A stretch of 64,000 bases of DNA from Aquimarina sp. U1-2 (GTDB lineage: Bacteria; Bacteroidota; Bacteroidia; Flavobacteriales; Flavobacteriaceae), in NCBI RefSeq assembly GCF_017897595.1, contig NZ_JAGKIK010000006.1:62001-126000 (forward strand), in the 5' to 3' direction. Both the position numbers and the translations under genes were made by a program. Numbering within the stretch: the first letter of the stretch is position 1; each line of letters begins with the position of its first letter. A model generated the notes under the pieces. The model had not been told where the DNA came from and did not search any database. It saw only the letters and a program-made list of their open reading frames with translations. Shown here one piece after another: positions 9,265 to 18,457 of the stretch.

Positions 9265-9972
9265 TTGAGTACACACCTATTGAATCTTAAAGATCAAAAA
9301 GTAGCATATCGAATTTATTTCATTTTAGGATCACTTTTTATATCCTCTTTAGTAGTCTCTAATTTAATTTTTCAGAAATTTTTTTACTGGGATTTTTTTG
9401 GCATCTATACGTTTGAAATCTCTGTAGGGATATTGCCCTATCCTATTACCTTTTTAATTACAGATATTATTAGTGAAGTGTATGGAAAAAGAAAAGCCAA
9501 TCAAATTGTAACGGCAGGAATATTTGCTTCCTTTTTTTCGTTAATTATAGTAAGCGCTTCTGCTTGGGTTCCTGCTACATCGTGGTCGCCTATCGATGAC
9601 CCTTTGTTCGATACTGTATTTGGGGCTACCGGTATTGCTGTTTTTGCGTCGATGTTGGCTTATCTTTTTGCCCAGTATATCGACATACAGATGTTTCACT
9701 TCTGGAAAAAATTAACACGCGGAAGATATCTATGGGTACGAAACAACTTCTCAACCTTCTCTTCACAATTTATAGATACTTTAACGGTTCTTCTGCTTTT
9801 ATGCATATCTGGTCTTATAGAATGGGAACGTTTTGGTGTCTTATTGCTGAATGGCTTTTTATTTAAAGTTTTGGTGGCAGCTTTGGATACGCCGCTATTA
9901 TATTTGGCAGTATACCTGTTTAGACGTCGCTTTGGTATGAAACAAAACGGTGAACTTGCTTTAGAAATATGA
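9265..9972 (+). CDS. Queuosine-precursor transporter, YhhQ/VUT family
   Basis: This 235-residue inner-membrane protein has about six hydrophobic helices and the family signatures PYPITFLITDIISEVYGKRKA and RNNFSTFSSQFIDT. Family members import queuine precursors (preQ0/preQ1) for tRNA modification; substrate is inferred from the family. No ATG lies near the N-terminus: a TTG at 9265 is taken as the start, with another TTG five codons later as the alternative. It is divergent from the folK fusion, with about 108 bp between them. Confidence 0.88.
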   Translation: MSTHLLNLKDQKVAYRIYFILGSLFISSLVVSNLIFQKFFYWDFFGIYTFEISVGILPYPITFLITDIISEVYGKRKANQIVTAGIFASFFSLIIVSASAWVPATSWSPIDDPLFDTVFGATGIAVFASMLAYLFAQYIDIQMFHFWKKLTRGRYLWVRNNFSTFSSQFIDTLTVLLLLCISGLIEWERFGVLLLNGFLFKVLVAALDTPLLYLAVYLFRRRFGMKQNGELALEI

Positions 9973-10167
9973 TTGTAACAAATAGTTAACTCAAAAACAT
10001 TAAAATCCTTTGTAATTTAATTGTTATTTTGCATGATAGCATTTCAATTTAGTAATCTATACGTGTTGCATAAATTCATACGAGAAATTGTGTTGACCAT
10101 ATGAGATGGATTATACATGTAGAGTACATTGAGATATCATTCTACGAGAATATTAAAAACCCTAACC

Positions 10168-12828
10168 ATGAAAAAAGCACTGAAAATCTTCGGTATTATT
10201 GTTTTACTTCTTATCATCTCTTTAATTTCTATTCCTTTTTTATTTAAAGGGACTCTACAAGATAAAGTACGACACCTGGTAAATGAGCATGTAAATGCAA
10301 AGGTTGATTTCGCCGATATTCATATTAGTTTACTACGAAGTTTCCCTCAAGCGTCAGTTGTAATTGATGATTTGTCTATCATTAATTATGCGCCTTTCGA
10401 AGGTGATACCTTGGCGTATTCTAAAACGATTGCTCTGGATATGTCGGTGAACGAGCTTTTTAAAAGTGCTAATGAGGCGATTAGTGTTCAGAAAATAGTT
10501 ATTGATCAGGCTGTTGTGCATATAAAAATAGACTCCCTTGGTAGTTCAAATTATGATATTACTAAAACATCTGAAACAACACCGCAAAGCAATTCGGTAA
10601 ATGAAGAAAATGGGGATTTCACTTTTTCTTTAGAACACTATGAAATTAACGATAGTAACATAACCTATAAAGATGAGGGTACCCAAACCCTACTAGAAAT
10701 GCAACATTTTAATCACAGTGGTGATGGTTCGGTATCTGGCGACAAGGTTATTTTAGATACCCATACAGATACTGATGCTTCTTTTGGATTTGACAATGTT
10801 AGGTATCTCGATAAAAACAAACTACAACTGGATGCACAATTAGAATTGGATCTTAAAAATCAAAAATATGCTTTTAAAGAGAATAAAGCTTTACTAAATA
10901 GGTTACCCTTACAATTTACCGGTTTTGTTCAGCTATTTGACCAATATACCGATGTTGATCTCAGCTTTGAAACACCCACCTCTGAGTTTAAGAATTTTTT
11001 AGCGGTTATTCCTGAGGCTTATGCCAAAAACCTTGACGGAGTGCAAACTACTGGTGATTTCTCTATAGCAGGTTCAATACAAGGGAAAACAGATGAAACT
11101 CGTATTCCTACGCTCGATATTGCAATTCAATCTCAAAATGCGTCCTTTAAATATCCCGATTTGCCTAAAGGTGTTTCAAATATTTTGATTGATGTATTCA
11201 TTAAAAATGAAACCGGACTCGCCAATGATACGTTCATAGCTATAAATCATCTCAATTTTAATATCGGAGAAGATAATTTTGCAGCTCAAGGCACATTAAA
11301 AAATCTCATAGAAAACGTATTGGTCGATATGAGGCTTAAGGGACTACTACATCTGGAAAATCTAGAAAAGGCTTATCCTTTGGACCTGGATCAAGAGCTA
11401 AACGGCATTGTAACCGCCGATCTTACGTCCAACTTTGATATGCAGTCTTTAGAGAAAGAACGCTATCAAAATGTTAAGAGTAGTGGATCTGCTATGATAA
11501 AAGATTTCACATATGCCTCGCCAGAGTTACCCAATACACTTAATGTTTCTACTGCACAGATAAATTTTAAGCCCGGCACAATTTCTTTGGAACAACTAGA
11601 AGCTACTACAGGTACGTCTGACATTAGCGCTACAGGGACTATTGCCAACCTGATGGGGTTTTTATTTGCAAAACAAGATCTAAAAGGAAATTTTGATGTA
11701 CAATCTAATGTCTTCTCTGTAAATGATTTCATGATTGCCGAAACAGAAACCGAACAACCTGAAAATCAAGAAAATAAAAGTAATCCTGCAACACCTGCAA
11801 CAGCAGCAGATGAGACCATGAGAATCCCATCGTTTCTAGATGCTACCCTTAATTTTGATACTCAAAAAGTAGTTTATGATAATCTACAATTATCAAATAC
11901 AAAAGGTACTGTTACAATAAAAGATGAAACTGCCTATTTACAAAATGTGACTTCTACCATATTTAATGGAGGTTTAGCATTTAATGGCGATGTATCTACT
12001 AAATCTAAGGTGCCTGTTTTTAATATGGCCTTAGATTTAAATCAGATTGATATTGTTCAATCCTTCAACAACCTCGAATTAGTAAAAGGGCTAGCGCCTA
12101 TCGCCAGAGCGTTGACAGGTAATCTTACCACTCAAATTAATCTTAACGGGCGCCTGAATGAAAATTTAACACCCGTACTCACGTCACTTAAAGGAAAAGC
12201 ACTTGCAGAAATTCTAAACGCGCAAGTTTCTACCACCAAAACACCTCTTTTATCCAAATTAGACAGTAGGCTTAACTTTATTGACTTAGACAAGTTGAAC
12301 CTTGAAACTATCAAAACTAATTTGAGTTTTGATGATGGTAAAATCAACGTAACACCTTTTGATTTCGTGGTAAAAGGTATTAAAATTACAGCGGGAGGAA
12401 GCCATAGCTTTGATCAAAGTATGAATTATAATGTATCCTTGGATATACCTGCAAAATATTTGGGTAATGAAACTTCTGGATTAATTTCTCAGCTATCTGA
12501 ACAAGAAGCCAATACGATGACAGTATCTTTGCCCATTGGTATTACCGGTAATTTTACGAACCCAAAAGTAGACCTTGAGCTTGGATCAGCCGTTAAAAAT
12601 CTCACTCAGCAAATTATAGCTAAACAGAAAGACAAAGCAAAAGATAAAATTAAGGATAAGGGAGGCAAGGTGCTTTCTGATCTTTTAGGATCTTCGACAA
12701 AGAAAAACGATTCGGCAACCACTACAAAAACAAAACCCGAAGAAACCCTGAAGAACACAGCCAGGAATATTTTGGGTGGATTTTTGGGTAGGAAAAAGAA
12801 AAAAGATTCTACTAAAACCAAAAATTAG
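10168..12828 (+). CDS. AsmA-family envelope protein
   Basis: The 886-residue protein has one N-terminal membrane helix (about 5-25, a run of Ile/Leu) and a long periplasmic region with the AsmA layout: an N-terminal part with DKVRHLVNEHVNAKVDFADI, many short beta-strand repeats, and a C-terminal block with GSHSFDQSMNYNVSLDIP. The last 90 residues are low-complexity and Lys/Asp/Thr-rich. AsmA-like proteins resemble bridge-type lipid transporters and affect outer-membrane homeostasis; that role is inferred. The ATG at 10168 directly precedes the membrane helix and is preferred over a TTG 39 bases upstream. Confidence 0.88.
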   Translation: MKKALKIFGIIVLLLIISLISIPFLFKGTLQDKVRHLVNEHVNAKVDFADIHISLLRSFPQASVVIDDLSIINYAPFEGDTLAYSKTIALDMSVNELFKSANEAISVQKIVIDQAVVHIKIDSLGSSNYDITKTSETTPQSNSVNEENGDFTFSLEHYEINDSNITYKDEGTQTLLEMQHFNHSGDGSVSGDKVILDTHTDTDASFGFDNVRYLDKNKLQLDAQLELDLKNQKYAFKENKALLNRLPLQFTGFVQLFDQYTDVDLSFETPTSEFKNFLAVIPEAYAKNLDGVQTTGDFSIAGSIQGKTDETRIPTLDIAIQSQNASFKYPDLPKGVSNILIDVFIKNETGLANDTFIAINHLNFNIGEDNFAAQGTLKNLIENVLVDMRLKGLLHLENLEKAYPLDLDQELNGIVTADLTSNFDMQSLEKERYQNVKSSGSAMIKDFTYASPELPNTLNVSTAQINFKPGTISLEQLEATTGTSDISATGTIANLMGFLFAKQDLKGNFDVQSNVFSVNDFMIAETETEQPENQENKSNPATPATAADETMRIPSFLDATLNFDTQKVVYDNLQLSNTKGTVTIKDETAYLQNVTSTIFNGGLAFNGDVSTKSKVPVFNMALDLNQIDIVQSFNNLELVKGLAPIARALTGNLTTQINLNGRLNENLTPVLTSLKGKALAEILNAQVSTTKTPLLSKLDSRLNFIDLDKLNLETIKTNLSFDDGKINVTPFDFVVKGIKITAGGSHSFDQSMNYNVSLDIPAKYLGNETSGLISQLSEQEANTMTVSLPIGITGNFTNPKVDLELGSAVKNLTQQIIAKQKDKAKDKIKDKGGKVLSDLLGSSTKKNDSATTTKTKPEETLKNTARNILGGFLGRKKKKDSTKTKN

Positions 12829-12898
12829 CGGTCATTATTTTGATACATATAGTTACGAGAGCACAAACCATGTAAGGCCTACCAAAAGAGTTTATAAA

Positions 12899-12915
12899 TT
12901 ACGAAAAACACATAC
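12899..12915. promoter_or_regulatory. Weak match to the TTACGGT...CGTAA operator-like motif
   Basis: TTACG, seven bases, CATAC lies 105 bp before the ATG of the beta-helix gene at 13020, whose paralogue at 14986 has a strong copy. Only the left half is well conserved and the palindrome is poor (3 of 5), so this may be chance. Confidence 0.25.
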
Positions 12916-13019
12916 AATAAAATAGATAAAGTTAGGTTATTCAAAGACTAACATATTAGTTATCAATAGAATAATTATAATTGATATTGTTAAACTAGTA
13001 CAAAATAATATAGCTGGCT

Positions 13020-14288
13020 ATGAAATCTAATGTGGTATATTTTATTGTAGTTTTACTAATTTCTGTTTCTTCATATTCGCAAGACGTTATAGATAATCCA
13101 GCGTTATGGCTTAAAGGGTGGACAAATTTTAATCCTATCGAAACAGAATATCCTGAACCTGAAAAAAAACTTCAGAATAGTATAGACAAAGACCTCTATT
13201 TAAGCAACGAATACACCTATTTATTATCAGGGAATGTATATATTACCAACAATGCCCAACTTACCATACAAGAAGGTACTATTATACGATGCGATACCAA
13301 GGGGATGACAAATTTAGTCATTACCAAAGGTGCTAAGTTGGTTGCTAAAGGCAGCAAAGCTTTTCCAATAGTCTTTACGTCAAATAATCGAGCAAAATCC
13401 AGAAAATCAGGAGACTGGGGTGGTATTGTCATCGCAGGATCAGGAAAAACCAATGCTTTGGCCGTTTATAAAGTTATCGAAGGGGATTTTTTACCACAAT
13501 ATGCGGTTTATGGCGGAACAGAGGAGAATGAAGCTACCACAGAATTATCATATGTTAGGATAGAATTTGCAGGAAAAAAAGTAAAAGAATCCAAAGGATA
13601 TAATGCCCTATCACTATATGCTTTGGGAAAAAAGTCTATCCTTAATAATATTATGATAAGCTACTCAGAGAATGATTCTTTTACATGTTTTGGAGGTACG
13701 GTAGATCTACAAAATCTTATTTCATATAAAGCCAAAGGTGATGATTATGATTTTACTTTGGGTTATCGCGGTAAGTTAAGTACTATTATGGCAATTCGCC
13801 ATCCCTATATAACAGACGCCAGCGGATCTTATGCCATAGAGATAGATGGATATACCAAGAATGAAGGGTTTATTTCTTCAGATTTCTTATCAAATGTGAG
13901 TATTCAACATGCTTCTTTAATCAATTTATCTACAAAAAGAAATTACATGCATACTACAGCGGCTATATTCACCAAAAACCAAGCTGCTCTTACTATTACT
14001 GATTCAAGAATTTCAGGTTTTGCAAATGTCGTAAAATTTGATGCCTCTTATACGTCATTTCAAGATTTAAAACATTATTTTTTATTAGAAAACAGTGTGT
14101 ACAACGTGCATAATTCTGCCGTTTTAACACATCACCAATCTGCAATAGATAATACTTCACAATTACTACAGTATAATATGTACACCAATAATTTTAAAAA
14201 TGCCGAAGATTGGTTTACAGACCCATTTAATACAAAAAAACCTAAATTCACGATTAAAGATTCTAATTCTTATACGGTTATGGAATAA
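13020..14288 (+). CDS. Secreted right-handed beta-helix protein, paralogue 1
   Basis: A signal peptide (cut near SYSQ, residue 21) is followed by about 400 residues with the look of a parallel beta-helix: LTIQEGTIIRC, a GDWGGIVIAGSGKTN segment and repeated short strands. This layout occurs in flavobacterial exported proteins often mislabelled as transporters. The gene at 14986 encodes a clear paralogue of nearly the same length, sharing LKGWTNF/VKGWTNF, AIRHP and SYAIEIDGY. No type IX sorting domain or lipobox is visible, so periplasmic or soluble export is likely. Function unknown; carbohydrate or surface-polymer binding is conceivable but unsupported. Confidence 0.8.
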   Translation: MKSNVVYFIVVLLISVSSYSQDVIDNPALWLKGWTNFNPIETEYPEPEKKLQNSIDKDLYLSNEYTYLLSGNVYITNNAQLTIQEGTIIRCDTKGMTNLVITKGAKLVAKGSKAFPIVFTSNNRAKSRKSGDWGGIVIAGSGKTNALAVYKVIEGDFLPQYAVYGGTEENEATTELSYVRIEFAGKKVKESKGYNALSLYALGKKSILNNIMISYSENDSFTCFGGTVDLQNLISYKAKGDDYDFTLGYRGKLSTIMAIRHPYITDASGSYAIEIDGYTKNEGFISSDFLSNVSIQHASLINLSTKRNYMHTTAAIFTKNQAALTITDSRISGFANVVKFDASYTSFQDLKHYFLLENSVYNVHNSAVLTHHQSAIDNTSQLLQYNMYTNNFKNAEDWFTDPFNTKKPKFTIKDSNSYTVME

Positions 14289-14353
14289 ATACTATGATCC
14301 CCAGTTCGATTATTATCTTGTAGAGTAGTATTCATTTCCTTTCGCAGGTTTGT

Positions 14354-14383
14354 CGAGCCCTTCGTTAGAGCTCAGGACCGGCT
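14354..14383. repeat. Decayed flavobacterial intergenic palindrome
   Basis: GAGCC and GGCTC bracket a GC-richer stretch containing TTCGTTAGAGCTCAGGAC, in otherwise AT-rich DNA. The wording resembles palindromic intergenic elements common in flavobacterial genomes and the element at 59079-59167 here. The downstream CTCGCACGAGATGACTGAAAC may belong to it. Confidence 0.4.
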
Positions 14384-14693
14384 CAATTGATACTTGGTTG
14401 ATGAACTTAAAAATAACCTTTCGACCTCGCACGAGATGACTGAAACAAAATGGGATTTCTGAACATCAATAGAGTAATAATCAAACTCAGGTCAATACTA
14501 ACGACCAACTTAACTTCATATAATTACGTCGGGATGTATTGATTAAGCCTGCCCGACATTTTGCGTATTTTTGTTGCCATACACTCAGAATAGTTCAATA
14601 AAATTTATACGAATAGTTATCAAATTGACATTTTCAACAGTAATCCGACTTCGAACTTTAATGCAAAATGACGATAGGAAAGATAAAATTATA

Positions 14694-14714
14694 GGGGAAT
14701 TCACCCCTTTTTTT
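14694..14714 (+). terminator. Possible intrinsic terminator
   Basis: GGGG, a six-base loop, CCCC and seven T form a short terminator on the plus strand. It is 400 bp past the nearest upstream gene, so it may stop read-through or an unannotated transcript. Confidence 0.4.
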
Positions 14715-14860
14715 GAAGTTTTAGTGAATTTTTAACTATTATGTTTATTCTTTTATACTTAACGATAAACAATACTTAAATTATTGATTATCAAATCATT
14801 GTTTTCTAATTTTGTAAGAAATTTACTCATAATTATATTATAATTTTAGTTAAAATATCG

Positions 14861-14892
14861 GTAAACGTACAAAGTTTACGGTAAAAGCGTAA
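14861..14892. promoter_or_regulatory. Operator-like double palindrome upstream of beta-helix paralogue 2
   Basis: GTAAAC-N7-GTTTAC (14861-14879) overlaps TTACGGTAAAAGCGTAA (14876-14892), a perfect TTACG-N7-CGTAA palindrome. The 17-mer recurs at 48295-48311 and, with one changed arm base, at 20945-20961, each before a gene for an exported protein. A dimeric regulator is the simplest reading; the protein is unknown. Confidence 0.5.
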
Positions 14893-14985
14893 TTAATTTT
14901 AACAAAACTCTATTATCTTAGTAATCCCAAAAAAAAGAAACGAGAAATCATTTCTTTTAGAACTTTAACCCCAAAATACAAAACA

Positions 14986-16266
14986 ATGCAAAAAAAACTT
15001 TTTGTAACTACTACCCTCATTTTACTTTTTTTACAATTTAACACTAGTCAAGCACAAAATTTTAGCGAAAAAGACAACAGATGGGTCAAAGGATGGACTA
15101 ATTTTTCTCCTAATAAGACAGATTATCCAGAAGCCGAAGAAAAACTACCTCACATCATATCCAGTCATATGTATCTAAGAAATGATATCGTTTACTTTAT
15201 GTCTGGTGATGTATATGTAACCAATGAGGCAACATTAACGATACAAGAAGGTACTGTTATACGTTGTGACCATAAAAATCCGGCTAATTTAATAGTAACC
15301 AAAGGAGCGAAGTTAATTGCTTTGGGATCAAAAGCCTACCCTATAGTTTTTACTTCTAATAAAGCTCCTAAATCCAGAAATAATGGAGATTGGGGAGGAA
15401 TCATAATAGCAGGATCAGGTAAAGTCAATACGGTATCTGGTAATGGTTTGATCGATGGTAATTTCCAACCGCAATATGCTATCTACGGAGGCAATCAGTA
15501 TAACGAAGAAACTACTATACTTAGTCATGTAAGAATAGAGTTTGCCGGTAATACTGTAAAAAGAAAAGAAGGAGCAAACGGTCTATCCCTTTACGGTATA
15601 GGATCATCTTCTGTAATTGATCATGTAATGATTAGTTATTCTGGTCAAGATTCGTTCAATTTTCATGGAGGAAGTAACAATATGCAAAATCTAATCTCTT
15701 TAAAAGCAAAAGAAAACGATTATAGTATGTCTGAAGGTTTTAAAGGAAACTTAAGCCATGTGATTGCTATACGCCATCCTCTGGTGTCTAGCCCAAAAGG
15801 TTCTTATGCCATAGAGATTGATGGGTATAATAAAGAAACGGGATATATAAGACCTGATGATGTAACCGATGTTACTTTTAGCAACGCAGATTTGATAAAC
15901 CTATCCAATAAAAGTAACTATCAGCATACTACTGCTGCTATTTCTACAACGAATTCTGGATTAACCTATATTCATAACTCTAAAATATCTGGTTTTTCTG
16001 ATGTAGTAAAATTTGATCGATCCTATACTTCTATAGCTTTAATAAAAAAGTCGTTTATGATGGATAATAGTTTCTTCAATATTCATAGTAAAGGTGTAGA
16101 CATTGCCAATCAATCTTTATTAAAAGAATCTCTGGATATTCTAAAATACAATAGATTTACTGAAAGTTTTGTTGGCGTCGATGATCTCTTTAGTGATCCA
16201 AAAAACAATGTGATACCCAAATTTCAATTAAAAAAGTCTCTTAACACCTACATGGTGATGCAGTAA
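14986..16266 (+). CDS. Secreted right-handed beta-helix protein, paralogue 2
   Basis: The 426-residue protein has a signal peptide ending near SQAQ (24) and the same organisation as the product at 13020: VKGWTNFSP, LTIQEGTVIRC, GDWGGIIIAGSGK, AIRHP, SYAIEIDGY and a short C-terminal tail. There is no sorting domain or lipobox. The pair is a tandem duplication separated by about 700 bp. This copy has its own long upstream region with a strong operator-like palindrome and could form a unit with the small secreted protein 78 bp downstream. Function unknown. Confidence 0.8.
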   Translation: MQKKLFVTTTLILLFLQFNTSQAQNFSEKDNRWVKGWTNFSPNKTDYPEAEEKLPHIISSHMYLRNDIVYFMSGDVYVTNEATLTIQEGTVIRCDHKNPANLIVTKGAKLIALGSKAYPIVFTSNKAPKSRNNGDWGGIIIAGSGKVNTVSGNGLIDGNFQPQYAIYGGNQYNEETTILSHVRIEFAGNTVKRKEGANGLSLYGIGSSSVIDHVMISYSGQDSFNFHGGSNNMQNLISLKAKENDYSMSEGFKGNLSHVIAIRHPLVSSPKGSYAIEIDGYNKETGYIRPDDVTDVTFSNADLINLSNKSNYQHTTAAISTTNSGLTYIHNSKISGFSDVVKFDRSYTSIALIKKSFMMDNSFFNIHSKGVDIANQSLLKESLDILKYNRFTESFVGVDDLFSDPKNNVIPKFQLKKSLNTYMVMQ

Positions 16267-16344
16267 TAGCGATCTGTTAGGGATTCGTATACCGTAAAAC
16301 CAATTAAAATGATTAGAATATAAATTTAATTACAATAGAATACC

Positions 16345-16785
16345 ATGCCCAAATTAATACTACATTTTATACTTCTTTTTACAATTCATATGGCTTTTGG
16401 TCAAAAAACGAATGAGGCTGTATTATTTACCCAGGATAAACAAATTAACAAGTTTCATACGATAGAAGATTTACAGAATTTGAAAAAAGGAGACCTTATC
16501 GGTCTTTATAAAGATAGGGTTAGAGAAATAATGACGGTGATTCCACTTTTATCACTTACCAATGAGGCCGGAGTTAAATTAAGCGATATTGGGATCAAAG
16601 AGGATTCTCGACATGTAAAAATTCTTAAAAACAACAAAGAAACCATAGAAAAGAGTCTAGTAACCACATACGAAGCTATTGAAGAGCTAGTCGCATATGC
16701 CGACACAGAAAAAATAATCTGGACTGTTCTTTATTTTGAAGAGATTATCAAAAAGATGAGAATAGGCGTAAACGGAAGTTTTTAA
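16345..16785 (+). CDS. Small exported protein of unknown function
   Basis: The 146-residue product has an N-terminal signal peptide (about 1-19, ending AFGQ) and then a charged, mostly helical region. I recognise no family. It lies 78 bp after the second beta-helix gene on the same strand and is followed by a strong intrinsic terminator, which suggests the two are co-transcribed. Confidence 0.65.
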   Translation: MPKLILHFILLFTIHMAFGQKTNEAVLFTQDKQINKFHTIEDLQNLKKGDLIGLYKDRVREIMTVIPLLSLTNEAGVKLSDIGIKEDSRHVKILKNNKETIEKSLVTTYEAIEELVAYADTEKIIWTVLYFEEIIKKMRIGVNGSF

Positions 16786-16831
16786 AAAATTGTAATTTGT
16801 ATTATTGTTAAATTATCAAATTAACGAGGGT

Positions 16832-16862
16832 AGAAAGCGGCTAATACCGCTTTCTTTTTTTA
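16832..16862 (+). terminator. Intrinsic terminator
   Basis: AGAAAGCGG, six-base loop CTAATA, CCGCTTTCT and a run of T. It closes the unit ending with the small exported protein at 16345-16785. Confidence 0.9.
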
Positions 16863-16946
16863 TGATGATAACAAATTGGTATGCTGCAGCCATACTGATA
16901 CCATTTTTTAATTAAAATTTACAAGTAAATAACGCTGTTTGATCAT

Positions 16947-16954
16947 TACATTTG
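16947..16954 (+). promoter_or_regulatory. Putative -7 box of the decarboxylase gene
   Basis: TACATTTG matches TAnnTTTG exactly, 30 bp before the ATG at 16985. No clear -33 element was found. Confidence 0.4.
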
Positions 16955-16984
16955 TTCCGAAAAGAGAAAAAAAGGAATACCACC

Positions 16985-18439
16985 ATGACGAATAGTAATC
17001 AGGATTCGAAATTATTGCTAACCAAAGAAGAAATGAAACAATATGGATACAAGATCATTGACCATATTGTAGCGCATTTTGAAACTCAAGATTCTAAGAA
17101 ACCCGTTGCTCTTGCAACAAGAGAAGAAATGGATTCACTACTGGCAGAGGGGATTCCTGAGCATCCACAACCCCCTTATGAGGTCTTAGATTTTGTAATG
17201 AATCATATTATCCCCAATAGCAATATAGTAACGCATCCAAAGTCATTCTCCTTTGTACCCGGCCCAAGTAATTATATAAGCGTAATGGCCGATACGATTG
17301 CAACAGGCTTCAATATATTTTCAGGAGGATGGGCCTCGTCTCCTGCAGCTGCAGAGTTAGAGATTGTAACCATGAATTGGCTATTAGAAATGTTTGGATT
17401 TCCTAAGAAAGCAGGTGGCGGAATTTTTACCAGCGGCGGCTCTATGGCTAATCTTACCGCACTAGTTACCGCCCGAAGACTAAAATGTGGCAGTGATTTT
17501 TCTAAAGCTACGATCTATCTTTCAGATCAGGCGCATTCTTCTAATATCAAAGCTATAAAGGTAATTGGTTTCAAGAAAGAACAAATTAGAATCATACCCA
17601 CAGATCTAGAGTTTAAAATAGCCATCAATAAGCTTAAAAATAGTATTGCCAGAGACCGCTTAGAAGGATTACAACCTTTTTGTATTATCGCTTCTGCGGG
17701 AACCACAAATACAGGAACGGTTGATCCCTTAGAAGAGATAGCATCGATATGCGAAACCGAAAATTTATGGTTTCATATAGATGGTGCTTATGGTGGAGCT
17801 GCCATACTTTCAGAAAAAGGAAAAAAACTATTAAAAGGCATAGAAAAGGCTGACTCGCTTACGGTGGATCCTCATAAATGGTTCTTCCAACCTTACGAAA
17901 TGGGTTGTTTACTCGTTAAAAATCATAATTGGCTAAGTCATACCTTTACTGAAAAGCCTGAATATTTAAGAGATATTGAAGGAAACGAATCAGAAATTAA
18001 TTTTTATGATCACGGTATCCAGCTGACACGGCGTTTTAGAGCATTAAAATTATACATGTCGCTTAAAACTTTTGGGTTAGAATCCTTTAAAAAAGCAATT
18101 ACTTATGCTATTGATAGTACTGAAAAAACAGAAGAGCATTTAAGACAAAGTAAACTTTGGGAAATTACATCACCGGCAACACTAGCGATCATAAACTTCA
18201 GGTATAATCCCATAGATCAGCATCTTTCTGAAACACAACTGGATCAAATCAATCAAAGTATTTCTAAAAAGATCATAGATTCTAGAGACGCCTTGTTAGT
18301 GACTACCCTTTTAAATGATCAGGTGGTCATAAGAATGTGTCTTATCAATCCCAGAACCACTTTTGAAGATATCACAACCACCTTGAAACAGTGCGAAGGT
18401 TATGCAGAAGAAATACTTCTGGAACTAATACCACAATAA
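16985..18439 (+). CDS. PLP-dependent group II amino-acid decarboxylase
   Basis: The 484-residue enzyme belongs to the aromatic-L-amino-acid/glutamate decarboxylase group (fold type I). Visible features are the phosphate-binding TSGGSMANLTAL (149-160), His184 expected to stack on the cofactor, Asp266 in HIDGAYGG and the Schiff-base Lys298 in VDPHKWFFQPYE. The C-terminal domain is complete. The sequence does not settle the substrate; an aromatic amino acid is the usual guess. The ATG at 16985 is chosen over a TTG 33 bases upstream that falls inside the -7 box. It has a promoter-like sequence of its own and converges tightly (18 bp) on the DUF2797 gene. Confidence 0.93.
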   Translation: MTNSNQDSKLLLTKEEMKQYGYKIIDHIVAHFETQDSKKPVALATREEMDSLLAEGIPEHPQPPYEVLDFVMNHIIPNSNIVTHPKSFSFVPGPSNYISVMADTIATGFNIFSGGWASSPAAAELEIVTMNWLLEMFGFPKKAGGGIFTSGGSMANLTALVTARRLKCGSDFSKATIYLSDQAHSSNIKAIKVIGFKKEQIRIIPTDLEFKIAINKLKNSIARDRLEGLQPFCIIASAGTTNTGTVDPLEEIASICETENLWFHIDGAYGGAAILSEKGKKLLKGIEKADSLTVDPHKWFFQPYEMGCLLVKNHNWLSHTFTEKPEYLRDIEGNESEINFYDHGIQLTRRFRALKLYMSLKTFGLESFKKAITYAIDSTEKTEEHLRQSKLWEITSPATLAIINFRYNPIDQHLSETQLDQINQSISKKIIDSRDALLVTTLLNDQVVIRMCLINPRTTFEDITTTLKQCEGYAEEILLELIPQ

Positions 18440-18457
18440 AAATATAGTCTAGAACGA

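Larger units (their letters stand above)
14289..14985. other. Gene-free 697-bp region between the beta-helix paralogues
   Basis: No credible gene was found on either strand. From the left it holds a decayed palindromic element (about 14350-14470, with GAGCC and GGCTC arms at 14354-14383), a GTCGGG/CCCGAC hairpin (14529-14558), a terminator-like hairpin (14694-14714), a very AT-rich stretch, and an operator-like double palindrome (14861-14892) about 95 bp before the next ATG. Confidence 0.6.

Noticed and set aside
10129..10167. Upstream TTG start of the AsmA-like gene
   Set aside because: The extra 13 residues precede the membrane helix without adding any motif, and the ATG at 10168 is natural for the family.
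14876..14892. Binding site for the LytTR regulator at 38675
   Set aside because: LytTR sites are usually direct repeats of short motifs about one turn apart, while this motif is an inverted repeat; no evidence links the two.
13020..16266. Transporter function for the beta-helix pair
   Set aside because: No membrane helices beyond the signal peptides and a clear parallel beta-helix pattern; the label is an annotation artefact.
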